Below are positions 7,851 through 17,350 of a stretch of DNA of 64,000 bases, in pieces. The notes under the pieces were generated by a model. That model was given only the letters and a program-made list of their open reading frames with translations. It had not been told where the DNA came from and ran no database searches. Origin of the DNA: Lachnospiraceae bacterium V9D3004 (GTDB lineage Bacteria; Bacillota; Clostridia; Lachnospirales; Lachnospiraceae); contig JHWW01000005.1 in the NCBI GenBank assembly GCA_000621985.1, forward strand, positions 124,001 to 188,000, written 5' to 3'. Made by a program: the position numbers and the translations under genes. Each line of letters starts with the position of its first letter. The first letter of the stretch is position 1.

Positions 7851-9969
7851 TAAAGAAAATATGTAAAATATTATATAAATGTACATGCCACTGCCACATA
7901 TTATGTTCCGCATCCGGGATCAGATTGAATGTATAATTCTTACCCGGCACCAGGATATCACTCTTAATAAGTGCTTTCTCCATAAGATCGTACTGAACAT
8001 CAAGATACGAATCCTTTTCTCCGTTTCCGCAGTACAGGAACGCAAGAGGCCATCCTTTTGCTTCACATTCAGCAATATGTTCAACGAACTTTTCAGCTTC
8101 CGTTTCGTTGCTTCCCGTGTCAACTGTCATATATCCGGAGAATGGTCCATACCATGCGAACAGATCAAAGTTACCGTAGATCGCAGACTGATATGTGGTA
8201 TTGGATCCCATTGACAGCCCTGCAAATGCACGGTGCATACGTGTTGCCTGTAATTTTTCTTCAGACACATCAAAATCGGCATATGTATGATATTTTGCCT
8301 CAATACCGGGGATCAGGTCGTTGCGAAGCTCATACTGAAACAGCTTTGTAAGATCCCAAGCGTTTGAAATTGCCGGAGCACCTTCCGGACGATAGAATGT
8401 TGGATTAACGATGATACACGGTTCAACCTCACCTGTTTCGAACAGATAATTAAGCATCCTCTGATTATTGGTATAATCACCGTATCCTCTCGGATTAGTC
8501 TCCTTATCACCTACGATCCATGTCTCTGCATTCTCACCGCCACCATGCATGAGGTATAAGATATTATACTGCTTATCAGGATCGTATCCTGCCGGAAGAT
8601 ATACATTGGCATATTTACGGATCTTTACTGATCCTTCCGGATCATAGGTTTCCGTATCATATTCAAACTTTTCGATCGTTCCGTGAGTACTTGTATTCGG
8701 AAATGTATTGCCGTATTCCGTAACGAATCCGTTTGAAAAACCTTCATCAGCTGTTCCACGTTTGAAGATGCGGCGGACGTAATTATACAAACCTTCCTTA
8801 TACAGACTTTCATCATGTGAACCATCCATTTCAACATAGAAATGATCAATACCGCTTCCTGTTAATGCATCACTGTAGGCTTTTGTATCACTGCCTGATA
8901 CGGTATCGGACTTGCCTTTCTGTATCATGATGAATTCTTTATCCTTGTACTCATCAGGCACTACGAAACCTGACAGATCGTAACCGCCCACAGGAGCAAA
9001 TGCGCCTGCGTATGCTACCTTATCAACCTTTAATGTTCCGATACGCAGTGCCAGACGTCCTCCTGCATCATATCCTGCAACTGCTGTATTAACGCGTCCT
9101 GTTGCTGCAGAATATCTGCTCTCAACAGCCGGCATAAGTTCATCGGTGAATTCTTTGACAAAATCCTCTTCTTTGGTCTGACTTATTGAAGGAATTACAA
9201 CTATCATTTTCTTAGCATATTTGAATGCAGATGCATTGGCGATTATCTGATCTGCACTCATATCTTCCCACGCGGTATCTGCACTTCCTTCACCTGCAAG
9301 AAGATATAATACCGGATATTTTTCACTCTCAGAATAACCCGCAGGAAGCCATACTACTGCCTTTCCAGTCGAACCGTAAGACATGTTCTCTGTCTTTCCC
9401 TTTGGAACATTTTCTTTGTTGTCAGCAAACCTCAAAGGCACGTATGTGTCCTTATCATATCCGGGGAATGGTGCATCTGTGGGAACCGGTGTGGGAACAG
9501 CTGTTGGATTAACAATTACCTGATTACCGTTTCCCTGAGAATTAACAGGGTTAGGATTGTTCGTGATCTGTCCCGGAACATTCGTCTGTGTACTCTGTGT
9601 CACATTTTTATCACCTGTTGTCACTGATTTATCCGTAACCTTTACCGAACAATTCATAGTAAACTTTTTATTTCCTTTCTTAGCAGTACATACAACCTTG
9701 GTCTTTCCTTTCTTTACGCCTGTTACAACAAACGCACTCTTACCTTTTTTCTTAACGGAAGCAATTGTCTTTTTCTTCGACTTGATCGTGATAGTATATC
9801 CGAACGCCTTTTTTACAGTAACTTTTTTCTTTGATCCGACTTCAACCTTAACGGACTTTGTTGAAAGCTTCGGTTTAGATGCTGCGTTTATATCCGCACC
9901 CGGTACAACTGATCCGAGCACCATCACGGCAACGGTAAAAAGACTGATACATTTTTTTGTTTTTTTCAT
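7840..9969 (-). CDS. secreted double-domain CE1 esterase (feruloyl/acetylxylan type)
   Basis: The ATG at 9969 follows GGAGG by 10 bases. The 709-residue protein has a signal peptide (about 1-30), a lysine-rich BIG_2-like domain (about 32-112), an Asn/Pro/Thr linker, then two alpha/beta-hydrolase domains of CE1 type. The second (about 415-705) has a full triad: Ser586 in GLSMG, Asp653 in GNGEKD and His689 in DAEHN. The first (about 185-405) keeps the fold and His385 but carries GYDAGG at 299-304, with Asp301 in place of the nucleophile Ser, so it is probably not catalytic. The expected role is removing feruloyl or acetyl groups from xylan outside the cell. The gene end overlaps the transposase relic by about 10 bases. 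Confidence 0.88.
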   Translation of the reverse strand: MKKTKKCISLFTVAVMVLGSVVPGADINAASKPKLSTKSVKVEVGSKKKVTVKKAFGYTITIKSKKKTIASVKKKGKSAFVVTGVKKGKTKVVCTAKKGNKKFTMNCSVKVTDKSVTTGDKNVTQSTQTNVPGQITNNPNPVNSQGNGNQVIVNPTAVPTPVPTDAPFPGYDKDTYVPLRFADNKENVPKGKTENMSYGSTGKAVVWLPAGYSESEKYPVLYLLAGEGSADTAWEDMSADQIIANASAFKYAKKMIVVIPSISQTKEEDFVKEFTDELMPAVESRYSAATGRVNTAVAGYDAGGRLALRIGTLKVDKVAYAGAFAPVGGYDLSGFVVPDEYKDKEFIMIQKGKSDTVSGSDTKAYSDALTGSGIDHFYVEMDGSHDESLYKEGLYNYVRRIFKRGTADEGFSNGFVTEYGNTFPNTSTHGTIEKFEYDTETYDPEGSVKIRKYANVYLPAGYDPDKQYNILYLMHGGGENAETWIVGDKETNPRGYGDYTNNQRMLNYLFETGEVEPCIIVNPTFYRPEGAPAISNAWDLTKLFQYELRNDLIPGIEAKYHTYADFDVSEEKLQATRMHRAFAGLSMGSNTTYQSAIYGNFDLFAWYGPFSGYMTVDTGSNETEAEKFVEHIAECEAKGWPLAFLYCGNGEKDSYLDVQYDLMEKALIKSDILVPGKNYTFNLIPDAEHNMWQWHVHLYNILHIFFTKE

Positions 9970-10031
9970 AATTCATAAACCTCCATTTGTTATAATGATT
10001 TGTGGCATTTCGCCAAAGACATTTGCGATAA

Positions 10032-12413
10032 CTAACTTATCCTTATATCGGTAATGGCAACCTGATCGCCGGTAAGTGCAACGTAGCATACGTCGGTGCC
10101 GTCCAATATTGTTGTTGTATTCTCTATGCTTATCCCGAAGTTTTCGGTGAACAGGATGATTTTGTTTTTTTCAACAATAAAATCAACCCTGCACTCCATA
10201 CCTTTTTTATTGGCTGTTTTCCATACATCCCATCCCGGGAATCCATCATCTCTTTTGATCACGGAATTATTATTTGCAACCGCATCATTCCCCGATACCT
10301 CGCCGTTTAATTTGATAACGGCATATTCGAGATAACCTTCACCGCCTATCGTTTTATCATCAGAATAGAACAGTATAATAAACGGACAGTTCCATACGAG
10401 ATTGGCAGATGGCAGGCTCATGGTGTGAAATTCAAGCCTTGTTCCGTTTTTCACGTCTACCCCCCGTGTCATTGCTGTTCGATGTCCGTCCGACTGAATA
10501 TTCGGCAGATCGGATTCCATACGGTTTGTAAAACTTATGGTTTCCACAATCCTTGGGATATCAGCTTCTTTCACTTTCTCATCAGTTTTGGCAACAATAA
10601 TATCAAATATTCGACAATTCTCACCGGTAAGAGCTATATAGGATGATTTGGATTTGTCAGGCAGCGCAATGATCGTTTCGACCTTATGTGTAGCACATTT
10701 TGTAGTGATTTTCATGTGGTCACCCAATCTTGCTGCAATTATCTCATAGCTTTCTCCAACATCACTGTTGTTATTTAATCCGGCTTCAGATTCATTTATA
10801 CTTTCGTTTTTAATCGTCTTAATATTTCTGGCGTTCGTAGATATATTGTGTCCGTTAAACCATATTTCTCCATATTCGATATAACTGTATGCCTTTATTG
10901 ATTTTTCATTGTCATGCACTCTCTTATCATAGGAATCAAACAGGATCATTGAAGGTGCATAAAAACTTTTTTCATCATTTTTAATGGGAACACTTCTGAA
11001 AGTTATCCTTGTAATTTCAGACACAACCGGTATTCCGGAAGATATCCTGTCCCTGTAACTCCCACACTCAATCTCACTTTCGGTCTCTGTAATATCATAT
11101 TCTGTTTCTTTATTTTCAGAATCAATAATGTTAACCATTATCTCGGAAAATACTGGATCAAACTGTGCACCGGCGCCCTTGATGAACTCTTCTCTGACTA
11201 TCTGGTACGGCAGAGGTTCCCTGAATCTTTTCCTTGATGACATGGAATCATACGCACCGGCCACTGATATGATTCTTGATATCTCAGGAATCTCTTCACC
11301 CTTTAATCCATCCGGATAACCTGTCCCGTCATACTTTTCATAACTGTAACGTGCAGCTTCCGCAAGGAAAGGATATTCCCTGATACTTGACAATATCTCG
11401 CCGCTGATCACCGGTCTTTTCTTGATTATTTCATATTCTTCCTCGCTAAGACCGGTGTCTTTTGATAATAAATCATCCGGAATACCTATCATTCCAACAT
11501 CATGAAGCAGTGCAGCATGATATACATCATCACATTCTTCTTCGCTTTTTCCGGATTCTCTGGCAATTTTTTTTGCATAATCGGCAACCCTCATGGAATG
11601 TCCCTGTGAGAAGTCGTCTTTTTTTTCAACTGCTGTAACAATGGCAGATGCAGTCTGTTCAAACAGATTCTTCATGCTGCTTCGTTCCTTCTGGAGATTT
11701 GCTATCTCAATCCCATGTGCCCTCTCTACCTCATCGTTGATATCAAGATATGCGAATATATAAAGTGATATCGTAACTATAACAAGCGACATGTTGACTA
11801 TAGATAATCCATATGTAAAAATCTGTATTATGCCGACCATAACAGGTACAACTATATATAACACAAGCGAAGTAAATACCAGTCTGCTGAACACTTTACG
11901 GTACTTATGTATTACCGAGTATTGCATAATAGGCAGGATAACCGGAAAGAAATAGCATACAAGGAATCCGGGGCCTCTTTGGTAAACGTTATTATCGTCA
12001 AATGTGTAATACAGTCCTGTAAACTGGGATATTATAACCATGATCATACCGATAACGGCTCCGACATTTACCAGTTTCATTCTTGTCGGAATAACATCAA
12101 CTTTCCCCTCATTGGTGATCAGATCTATAAGATAAAGATTAAATCCAAGCATAATATTTGATGTCATAAAGAATACAACAAAATTAGAAAGTCTGACCAT
12201 AACATATCCAACATCACTTGTATCCCCTGAATATATATATGCCGCACGGTCAAAACCAAGCAACAATACGGCAATAAGCTGCAGATTTATAAGAATCCAT
12301 TTCCTTTTTGGCGGAAGGAATCGTGTTATGAGCAGTAAAAATGCTATCAAGGTACAACACACGCATAAAACAAGCATTATATCAAGTTGATTAGCCCTAA
12401 TGAAATCAAACAC
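10032..12413 (-). CDS. membrane HD-GYP-like protein with duplicated C-terminal domain, probably degenerate
   Basis: The best start is GTG at 12413, with AGGAGA 9 bases upstream overlapping the stop of the preceding HD-GYP gene; the open frame reaches 12518 but without a site. The 793-residue product has about eight N-terminal membrane helices, an HD-GYP-like domain (about 255-430) and two tandem ~170-residue C-terminal modules ending SYIALTGENCRIFDI and CYVALTGDQVAITDI. The HD pair is kept (LLHDVGMIGIPD), but the canonical 'K.H...G' histidine is Arg (KKRPVISGE) and the HH of 'HHE.xDGxGYP' is replaced (YSYEKYDGTGYP). Cyclic-di-GMP hydrolysis is therefore doubtful; it may act as a sensor or regulator. 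Confidence 0.75.
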   Translation of the reverse strand: MFDFIRANQLDIMLVLCVCCTLIAFLLLITRFLPPKRKWILINLQLIAVLLLGFDRAAYIYSGDTSDVGYVMVRLSNFVVFFMTSNIMLGFNLYLIDLITNEGKVDVIPTRMKLVNVGAVIGMIMVIISQFTGLYYTFDDNNVYQRGPGFLVCYFFPVILPIMQYSVIHKYRKVFSRLVFTSLVLYIVVPVMVGIIQIFTYGLSIVNMSLVIVTISLYIFAYLDINDEVERAHGIEIANLQKERSSMKNLFEQTASAIVTAVEKKDDFSQGHSMRVADYAKKIARESGKSEEECDDVYHAALLHDVGMIGIPDDLLSKDTGLSEEEYEIIKKRPVISGEILSSIREYPFLAEAARYSYEKYDGTGYPDGLKGEEIPEISRIISVAGAYDSMSSRKRFREPLPYQIVREEFIKGAGAQFDPVFSEIMVNIIDSENKETEYDITETESEIECGSYRDRISSGIPVVSEITRITFRSVPIKNDEKSFYAPSMILFDSYDKRVHDNEKSIKAYSYIEYGEIWFNGHNISTNARNIKTIKNESINESEAGLNNNSDVGESYEIIAARLGDHMKITTKCATHKVETIIALPDKSKSSYIALTGENCRIFDIIVAKTDEKVKEADIPRIVETISFTNRMESDLPNIQSDGHRTAMTRGVDVKNGTRLEFHTMSLPSANLVWNCPFIILFYSDDKTIGGEGYLEYAVIKLNGEVSGNDAVANNNSVIKRDDGFPGWDVWKTANKKGMECRVDFIVEKNKIILFTENFGISIENTTTILDGTDVCYVALTGDQVAITDIRIS

Positions 12414-12414
12414 T

Positions 12415-14580
12415 TTATACCATCTCCTTATATTTTTCGTAAACAGCCTCAACCTCCGGAAGTGCTTCCATGAATACTTCAACACATTTCGGGTCAAACT
12501 GGCTGCCGGAATTCTCATTTATCATTTCAAGAGCTTTTTTTAATGGGAACGGTGGTTTATATACACGGGACGATGTCAACGCATCAAATACATCCGCAAC
12601 AGCCATTATGCGGGCAGAAAGCGGTATCTGTTCCCCATGGAGACCTTCAGGATATCCTTTTCCGTCCCAGCGTTCATGATGATATGCGGCCATATTTCTG
12701 GCTTCTTTCAGATAGTTCTCGCCGTTAACCGTATTAATTGCCTTTTCCATAATTATTTTTCCATAGACTGTATGAGTTTTTATGATCTCGTATTCTTCAT
12801 CCGTAAGTTTTCCCGGTTTGTTTAAAACTTCATCGGGAATACTGATCTTACCTACATCATGAAGCGGAGCGCTCCTTACCACATCGGAAATGAATTTTGA
12901 ACTGATCTTTTCGGGATAGTAACCCTTTTTCTGCAGACCTTCCACTATGATCTTCGAATAAGCAGCAGTTTTCTGAATATGGGCACCGGTATCGGAGTCC
13001 CTGTTCTCAACAAGATCCGCCATTGTGACGATCAGACCGTCCTGCATGGTAGCGGTTTCTTCCGAATAATTCCTGATACTCCTTATGTGTTCAACCTGGC
13101 TTGAAGCCATATCACAGAATGCATTATATAGTTTTTCCAGCTCATCGTCCGTACATATTTCCAGTTTTCTTAAGTTTCTTAATGCCTCATCAAGTTTTGC
13201 CTGATCATCCCCGGCATTAATGATATCTCTTATTGAATATATCATGCTGTTGGTAGGGTATGTTATATGGATCCCCGACATGTTAAGTCCGAATGCAATG
13301 ATCAGGACGAAAAAGTTGAACAGTATCAGCATTATACGGACAGCAAAATCTCCGGTATAATCAACAAGCGCATCCAATGTGGTATCCGCACCGGCATAAC
13401 AGACCACATTTCCCTTATCATCCCGTACAGGACAGTAAGCCGTCGCCATCCAACCCCACGAATCATTGGTTTCGATAGTAACTTCTTTTCCGTTCAGAAT
13501 ATCATACATATACGGCTTTATGCTGTCTTCGAGAGGTTCAAAATGTCCCGGTTCATAGCCGAGCAGATCATCGTCAGCATTGGAATAATTCTCATATTCC
13601 TCTTTGTCATCCAGATCAAAGACGTATGTACTTCCGTTATTATCTATCTTCACAATGTACAGATATCTGACATCGAATGCGTTCTCTCTGATATCATAAA
13701 GATTATCTTTTATATCTGAATATCCCGGTGCATTCTCCCCCTCACGAATGAACTCATCTATCCTGTTTCCGTCTACGATCTTTGCCGCAAAATGTGCCGC
13801 ATATTCTGCCCTTTCTTTTCTTTCATTAATGGAATTCTGAAAATGTACCCTAAGCCCCACAATTCCCGTGATCGCCACGAGCAAAAAAGACATAGAGATC
13901 AAAAGAACCGTTATACGTTTCTTCAGTGAAAATCCGAAATGATCACTCCTGTCATCCGGTTCATTCATCCTGTCAACAGATAACGGATTCTGCCTCCATC
14001 TGCTATTACCGATCTTTTTTTGAATGTCAACAGGAATAAAGTGTAGTACAAGAAGAGTTATTCCCAAAGATAAACCTTTATCGAAAATGTTGATAAGAAT
14101 ATTCACCGCAAAGAAAACCGGAAGCCTGTTTTCACTGCCTTTTACACCAAGCATTGTCACTAATGAAGAAAGCGCCGTCGTACCTGTATCCCCCATCATC
14201 CACCATTGTATCGCCGCACCTATGCTTCCGCTCATTATTCCGACAATAAGAATAAACGCACATACATCTGTTGCACGTTTAAAGGATCTGTGTCTTGTAA
14301 ACCATGATGACAACATGGCTATCAACACATTTATACATCCAAAATATATGAGATTGGTATCAAACAGTGCACATAACGTAGTTGTTGCTACAGCAGTAAC
14401 GATTCCCGGAAACATGCCTCCGGTCAGTGATACGCCAATGGTTCCTACCGCATCCAGATATACAGGAAGATTAAATCTTGTAGCAACAAAAGAAAGCAAC
14501 ACATTTATGCCTGTCCCAAAAATTATGGAAAATTTCCACAACAGACTGTCATGCTTTGCTTTTATTATGTTTCTCTTCAT
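12415..14580 (-). CDS. membrane HD-GYP cyclic-di-GMP phosphodiesterase
   Basis: The ATG at 14580 follows GGGAG. The 721-residue protein has an N-terminal polytopic membrane region (about 15-190), another helix near 230, a Cache-like extracytoplasmic sensor (about 250-400), a further helix, a HAMP-like linker and a C-terminal HD-GYP domain (about 515-700). All signature groups are present: APLHDVGKISIPDEVLNKPG, KTHTVYGKIIM and YHHERWDGKGYPEG. It should hydrolyse cyclic-di-GMP in the cytoplasm in response to an external signal. It is translationally coupled to the degenerate HD-GYP gene downstream (stop and GTG one base apart) and follows a GGDEF gene, so synthesis and breakdown are encoded together. 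Confidence 0.9.
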   Translation of the reverse strand: MKRNIIKAKHDSLLWKFSIIFGTGINVLLSFVATRFNLPVYLDAVGTIGVSLTGGMFPGIVTAVATTTLCALFDTNLIYFGCINVLIAMLSSWFTRHRSFKRATDVCAFILIVGIMSGSIGAAIQWWMMGDTGTTALSSLVTMLGVKGSENRLPVFFAVNILINIFDKGLSLGITLLVLHFIPVDIQKKIGNSRWRQNPLSVDRMNEPDDRSDHFGFSLKKRITVLLISMSFLLVAITGIVGLRVHFQNSINERKERAEYAAHFAAKIVDGNRIDEFIREGENAPGYSDIKDNLYDIRENAFDVRYLYIVKIDNNGSTYVFDLDDKEEYENYSNADDDLLGYEPGHFEPLEDSIKPYMYDILNGKEVTIETNDSWGWMATAYCPVRDDKGNVVCYAGADTTLDALVDYTGDFAVRIMLILFNFFVLIIAFGLNMSGIHITYPTNSMIYSIRDIINAGDDQAKLDEALRNLRKLEICTDDELEKLYNAFCDMASSQVEHIRSIRNYSEETATMQDGLIVTMADLVENRDSDTGAHIQKTAAYSKIIVEGLQKKGYYPEKISSKFISDVVRSAPLHDVGKISIPDEVLNKPGKLTDEEYEIIKTHTVYGKIIMEKAINTVNGENYLKEARNMAAYHHERWDGKGYPEGLHGEQIPLSARIMAVADVFDALTSSRVYKPPFPLKKALEMINENSGSQFDPKCVEVFMEALPEVEAVYEKYKEMV

Positions 14581-14608
14581 AAGTCTGAACTCCCATCCTC
14601 ATTTTTGT

Positions 14609-15265
14609 CTATTTGATATACTTGTCCAAATTCTCATCATTTATCTCATGATACTTAAGTTTTTTCAGCTTATAATTCTTGATGAGCTTATTATATTTTG
14701 ACTTGGAAATAGTCACCTGTTTTTTGCCCTTGATCTTATAAATCTTCTTCGAGGTAACGGAATACGAATCGTCTGACTTGTTGTACTTTAATGTGGTATC
14801 GTAACCTGCTATCTCCGAAGCTTCCCCTGATTTATCAAACTTATACAGTGAGTTGCTGCTGTAGCGGATCTCTCCCGCATTCTCGTAATCTTCGCAATCA
14901 GCAAAAAATCCTTTTTTGGAAGCCTTGGTCACACTTCCGTTAACTTCATAATGATTAAAGTTACTGCCGTCATAACTGTAAATAATTGTAAATGTCATGG
15001 TTCGAAGTCCAAGAGCTCCTTCGATCAACAGCTCCTTTTTCCCGTCTCCGTTCAGATCGCTCATTGTAAAGGATCCTCCGTCATATATACCGGAATCCTC
15101 CAGATACTGTTTTGAAGTGATCACATTTTTATAATATTCTTTTTCCTTTGCCGAAAGAGATGCGGCGTCTGCATCTGTGGCTGCGCTCCAAAAAAATGAT
15201 ATCGCAAGTGCCGCTGTCATTAATCCTCCAATAATCCTTCCTGTTCTTAAACTGTAGTTTTTCAT
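14609..15265 (-). CDS. small secreted protein with calcium-loop-like motif, unknown function
   Basis: The start at 15265 has AAGGAGATATTTTCATT upstream and gives a clear signal peptide (about 1-34, ending DADAAS). The open frame further upstream overlaps the GGDEF gene and has no site. The 218-residue product contains FTMSDLNGDGKKELLIEGA, an Asp/Asn/Gly-rich loop of the kind seen in FG-GAP/VCBS and EF-hand-like repeats, followed by beta-rich sequence and a lysine-rich tail. No enzyme motif was recognised. Its place between a GGDEF and an HD-GYP gene suggests (inference) it is an exported component controlled with, or sensed by, the cyclic-di-GMP cluster. Confidence 0.75.
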   Translation of the reverse strand: MKNYSLRTGRIIGGLMTAALAISFFWSAATDADAASLSAKEKEYYKNVITSKQYLEDSGIYDGGSFTMSDLNGDGKKELLIEGALGLRTMTFTIIYSYDGSNFNHYEVNGSVTKASKKGFFADCEDYENAGEIRYSSNSLYKFDKSGEASEIAGYDTTLKYNKSDDSYSVTSKKIYKIKGKKQVTISKSKYNKLIKNYKLKKLKYHEINDENLDKYIK

Positions 15266-15314
15266 AATGAAAATATCTCCTTTCTGATATTGCAATTTTA
15301 TCTGTACCAACTTA

Positions 15315-16649
15315 TCACTCCGCGATAATGATTCCCCCAAAGTATTCTGGATCACCGTTACCGTCACTTAATATAAAACCTCTCGTATGGCATACCGCAT
15401 AAGTTCCGTCGGCTCTTAATGCACGGTAATGAAAGTTCTGCACTTCGGCACTTCCACCTAATGTTAAATTCACCGCTTCCCTGTATACTTTAAGGTCATC
15501 CGGGTGTATATGTTCAAGCCAGATATTATCAGCATGATACATATACTCCGATCTCATATTAAAATCATCTACAAGCGGAAGAGACCACCTGGAATAATCA
15601 TACTTCATGTCATTCAGATACACATATCCGCCTCCGGCAACGGTATACAATGCCCCAAAGAGCCCGTCGAGAAGACGCTTTCGCTCAGGTGTGATCGTGA
15701 CATCATTTTTCTTCATATTCATGAATCCGGCTCTTGCACGGCTTGATTTTAATTCTTGTTTATTCTCGTACATGAGCTTGTCAGCCCTGTCAAATACATT
15801 GTCAAATGCTTCATCCGAATCAGGATCATATACCGCCATTCCGCATGCCACAACCGGTCCGGAACGGGAATGCTGATTAATAATAGATTCTTCTTTTAAT
15901 TTATCTATTAAAATACCACGATTCTCATAATCCTTTCCAAAAAGAAGAACGACGAATTCGTCTCCACCAATCCTGAAGACAGGACTGTGCTCATACACTT
16001 CACAGATCATCCTGCTCGCTCTCTGGATAGCTTCATCACCAAAACTGTGACCTCTTGTATCATTAAGCTTTTTGAGATCATTTATATCACATATAACCAC
16101 TGCAAAATGATAGTCGTTTTTCTTTTCCCCGATCTTTTCTTCAACGGATTCGGAGAATTCTTTAAAAGCATTCTTATTACGGATACCGGTCAGTTCATCG
16201 CGTCTTGCCATACGTTCTGCAGACTTGAGGTTTCTCTCCTGCTCTTCTTTCTTCTTATGTTCTTCTTCTATGTTTTCAAGGCAACAAAGGACATGTCTAT
16301 TATCATCACACATGATACCTATATATCTCATGTGTATGATCCTGCCCTTAAAAATAAGACGATATGTGTTCAAACATGACAATTTATTGTTCAGACGATT
16401 GATCATTTCATCCCTGTCATATATCTTTTTTACCAATTCGATATCATCCGGATGAACATATTTGTGCGCATTTGCAATAGAATCCGCAAAGAAATCATCG
16501 CCCTGCTTCGGGATTCCCAATTCTTCAAATATATCAAGCGGAACATACTCTGAATATTCCCCTGTTTCAATGTCTACGTAATACATGCTGTCAAAGTGTT
16601 TTGACAATGTCTTTGCAATCTGATTAAAAATCCCATTATCATTACTCAT
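15315..16649 (-). CDS. GGDEF diguanylate cyclase flanked by PAS domains
   Basis: The ATG at 16649 follows a purine-rich GGGGGATGGGAC. The 444-residue soluble protein has an N-terminal PAS-like domain (about 15-130), a GGDEF domain (about 150-300, with RRDELTGIRNKNAF and the active-site FRIGGDEFVVLL) and a C-terminal PAS_3-like domain (about 325-444, with HPDD and FHYRALRADGTY). It should make cyclic-di-GMP. No RxxD inhibitory site was recognised. The protein ends at FGGIIIAE, exactly where a PAS domain normally passes to a further output domain, so it may once have been longer. It heads the minus-strand cluster with the HD-GYP genes. Confidence 0.88.
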   Translation of the reverse strand: MSNDNGIFNQIAKTLSKHFDSMYYVDIETGEYSEYVPLDIFEELGIPKQGDDFFADSIANAHKYVHPDDIELVKKIYDRDEMINRLNNKLSCLNTYRLIFKGRIIHMRYIGIMCDDNRHVLCCLENIEEEHKKKEEQERNLKSAERMARRDELTGIRNKNAFKEFSESVEEKIGEKKNDYHFAVVICDINDLKKLNDTRGHSFGDEAIQRASRMICEVYEHSPVFRIGGDEFVVLLFGKDYENRGILIDKLKEESIINQHSRSGPVVACGMAVYDPDSDEAFDNVFDRADKLMYENKQELKSSRARAGFMNMKKNDVTITPERKRLLDGLFGALYTVAGGGYVYLNDMKYDYSRWSLPLVDDFNMRSEYMYHADNIWLEHIHPDDLKVYREAVNLTLGGSAEVQNFHYRALRADGTYAVCHTRGFILSDGNGDPEYFGGIIIAE

Positions 16650-16713
16650 GTCCCATCCCCCCTGTATATTACGCCTTTACGTCTCTCCTATACTCCTCTA
16701 CGCTTTTACTCTT

Positions 16714-17127
16714 TCAGTCACGTGCTGCTTTTTCCCCGGCGGCACTCTTCCTTATTACCAACGGCCATACTATCATCGCAAATAATACCATGATCTCACA
16801 TGATGCAAAGTTGCCCCAATGCGAACCGAGAGCCGGCACGAGTGTTGCCGGTGCCACCAATTGAGACCATGCGATCATCAGAGCGGCTCCGACAAATGTC
16901 AAGAGCGGAAGATTCTTTGAACCGTAAGGTATCTCGTATTTTATAAAATGTCTGTCAACAAAGCTTCCTATCAAAAATCCCAGCAATCCTCCGCATCCTT
17001 TTATTGTATCTTTCATCATTTTCTGCGGATCAACAAGAAGTTCACCGTTAACGTAATCCATCGGATACGGCTTCAGGTATATATAAAAGAATACTGCAAT
17101 AATGAATAGAATTCCCACCTGTTGCAT
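16714..17127 (-). pseudogene. PAP2-like membrane protein, C-terminal fragment
   Basis: The 137-residue frame encodes about four hydrophobic helices, with GGLLGFLIGSFVDRHFIKYE and GNFASCEIMVLFAMIVWP. The first segment resembles the C-terminal part of PAP2-family phosphatases in Firmicutes, but the catalytic KxxxxxxRP, PSGH and SRxxxxxHxxxD motifs are missing, and an in-frame TGA lies two codons before the ATG. It may be a truncated gene or a small independent membrane protein. The terminator palindrome at 17234-17307 lies just upstream. Identification is tentative. Confidence 0.45.
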
Positions 17128-17233
17128 TCCTCAGATCCTGTAAAAACTATAAATATTGAATATCAAAATCCATGATCATTGTCCCCTTTTTGTCTGAAAC
17201 AAAGTATTCTCTTGATTCTTGTATTGCGTGACC

Positions 17234-17307
17234 AAAAAAAGTAACTGCCAAGCACCCAGGTTCATTGTCGCTATGCGCAGATGAACATCGGGGTGCTGAA
17301 CAGTTAC
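17234..17307 (-). terminator. palindrome made of two facing copies of the dispersed motif, with U-run
   Basis: GTAACTGCCAAGCACCC (17241-17257) faces GGGGTGCTGAACAGTTAC (17290-17307), with an inner stem GTTCAT/ATGAAC (17260-17265 and 17281-17286). On the minus strand the long hairpin is followed by TTTTTTT (17240-17234), so it should terminate transcription of the LytTR/LiaF-like pair. The right arm is the exact complement of GTAACTGTTCAGCACCCC, the motif found elsewhere in the window. It may be a small palindromic mobile repeat recruited as a terminator. Confidence 0.7.
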
Positions 17308-17350
17308 TATTATAAAGGAAAAAGAGACATTTGTATAGCTTTCAATTATA

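Noticed and set aside
12414-12518. Upstream extension of the second HD-GYP gene
   Set aside because: It overlaps the preceding coding sequence and lacks a site; the GTG at 12413 has AGGAGA at a good distance.
13267-13719. 150-codon plus-strand frame inside the HD-GYP gene
   Set aside because: Overlaps a well-supported gene in antisense, with no site or recognisable domain.
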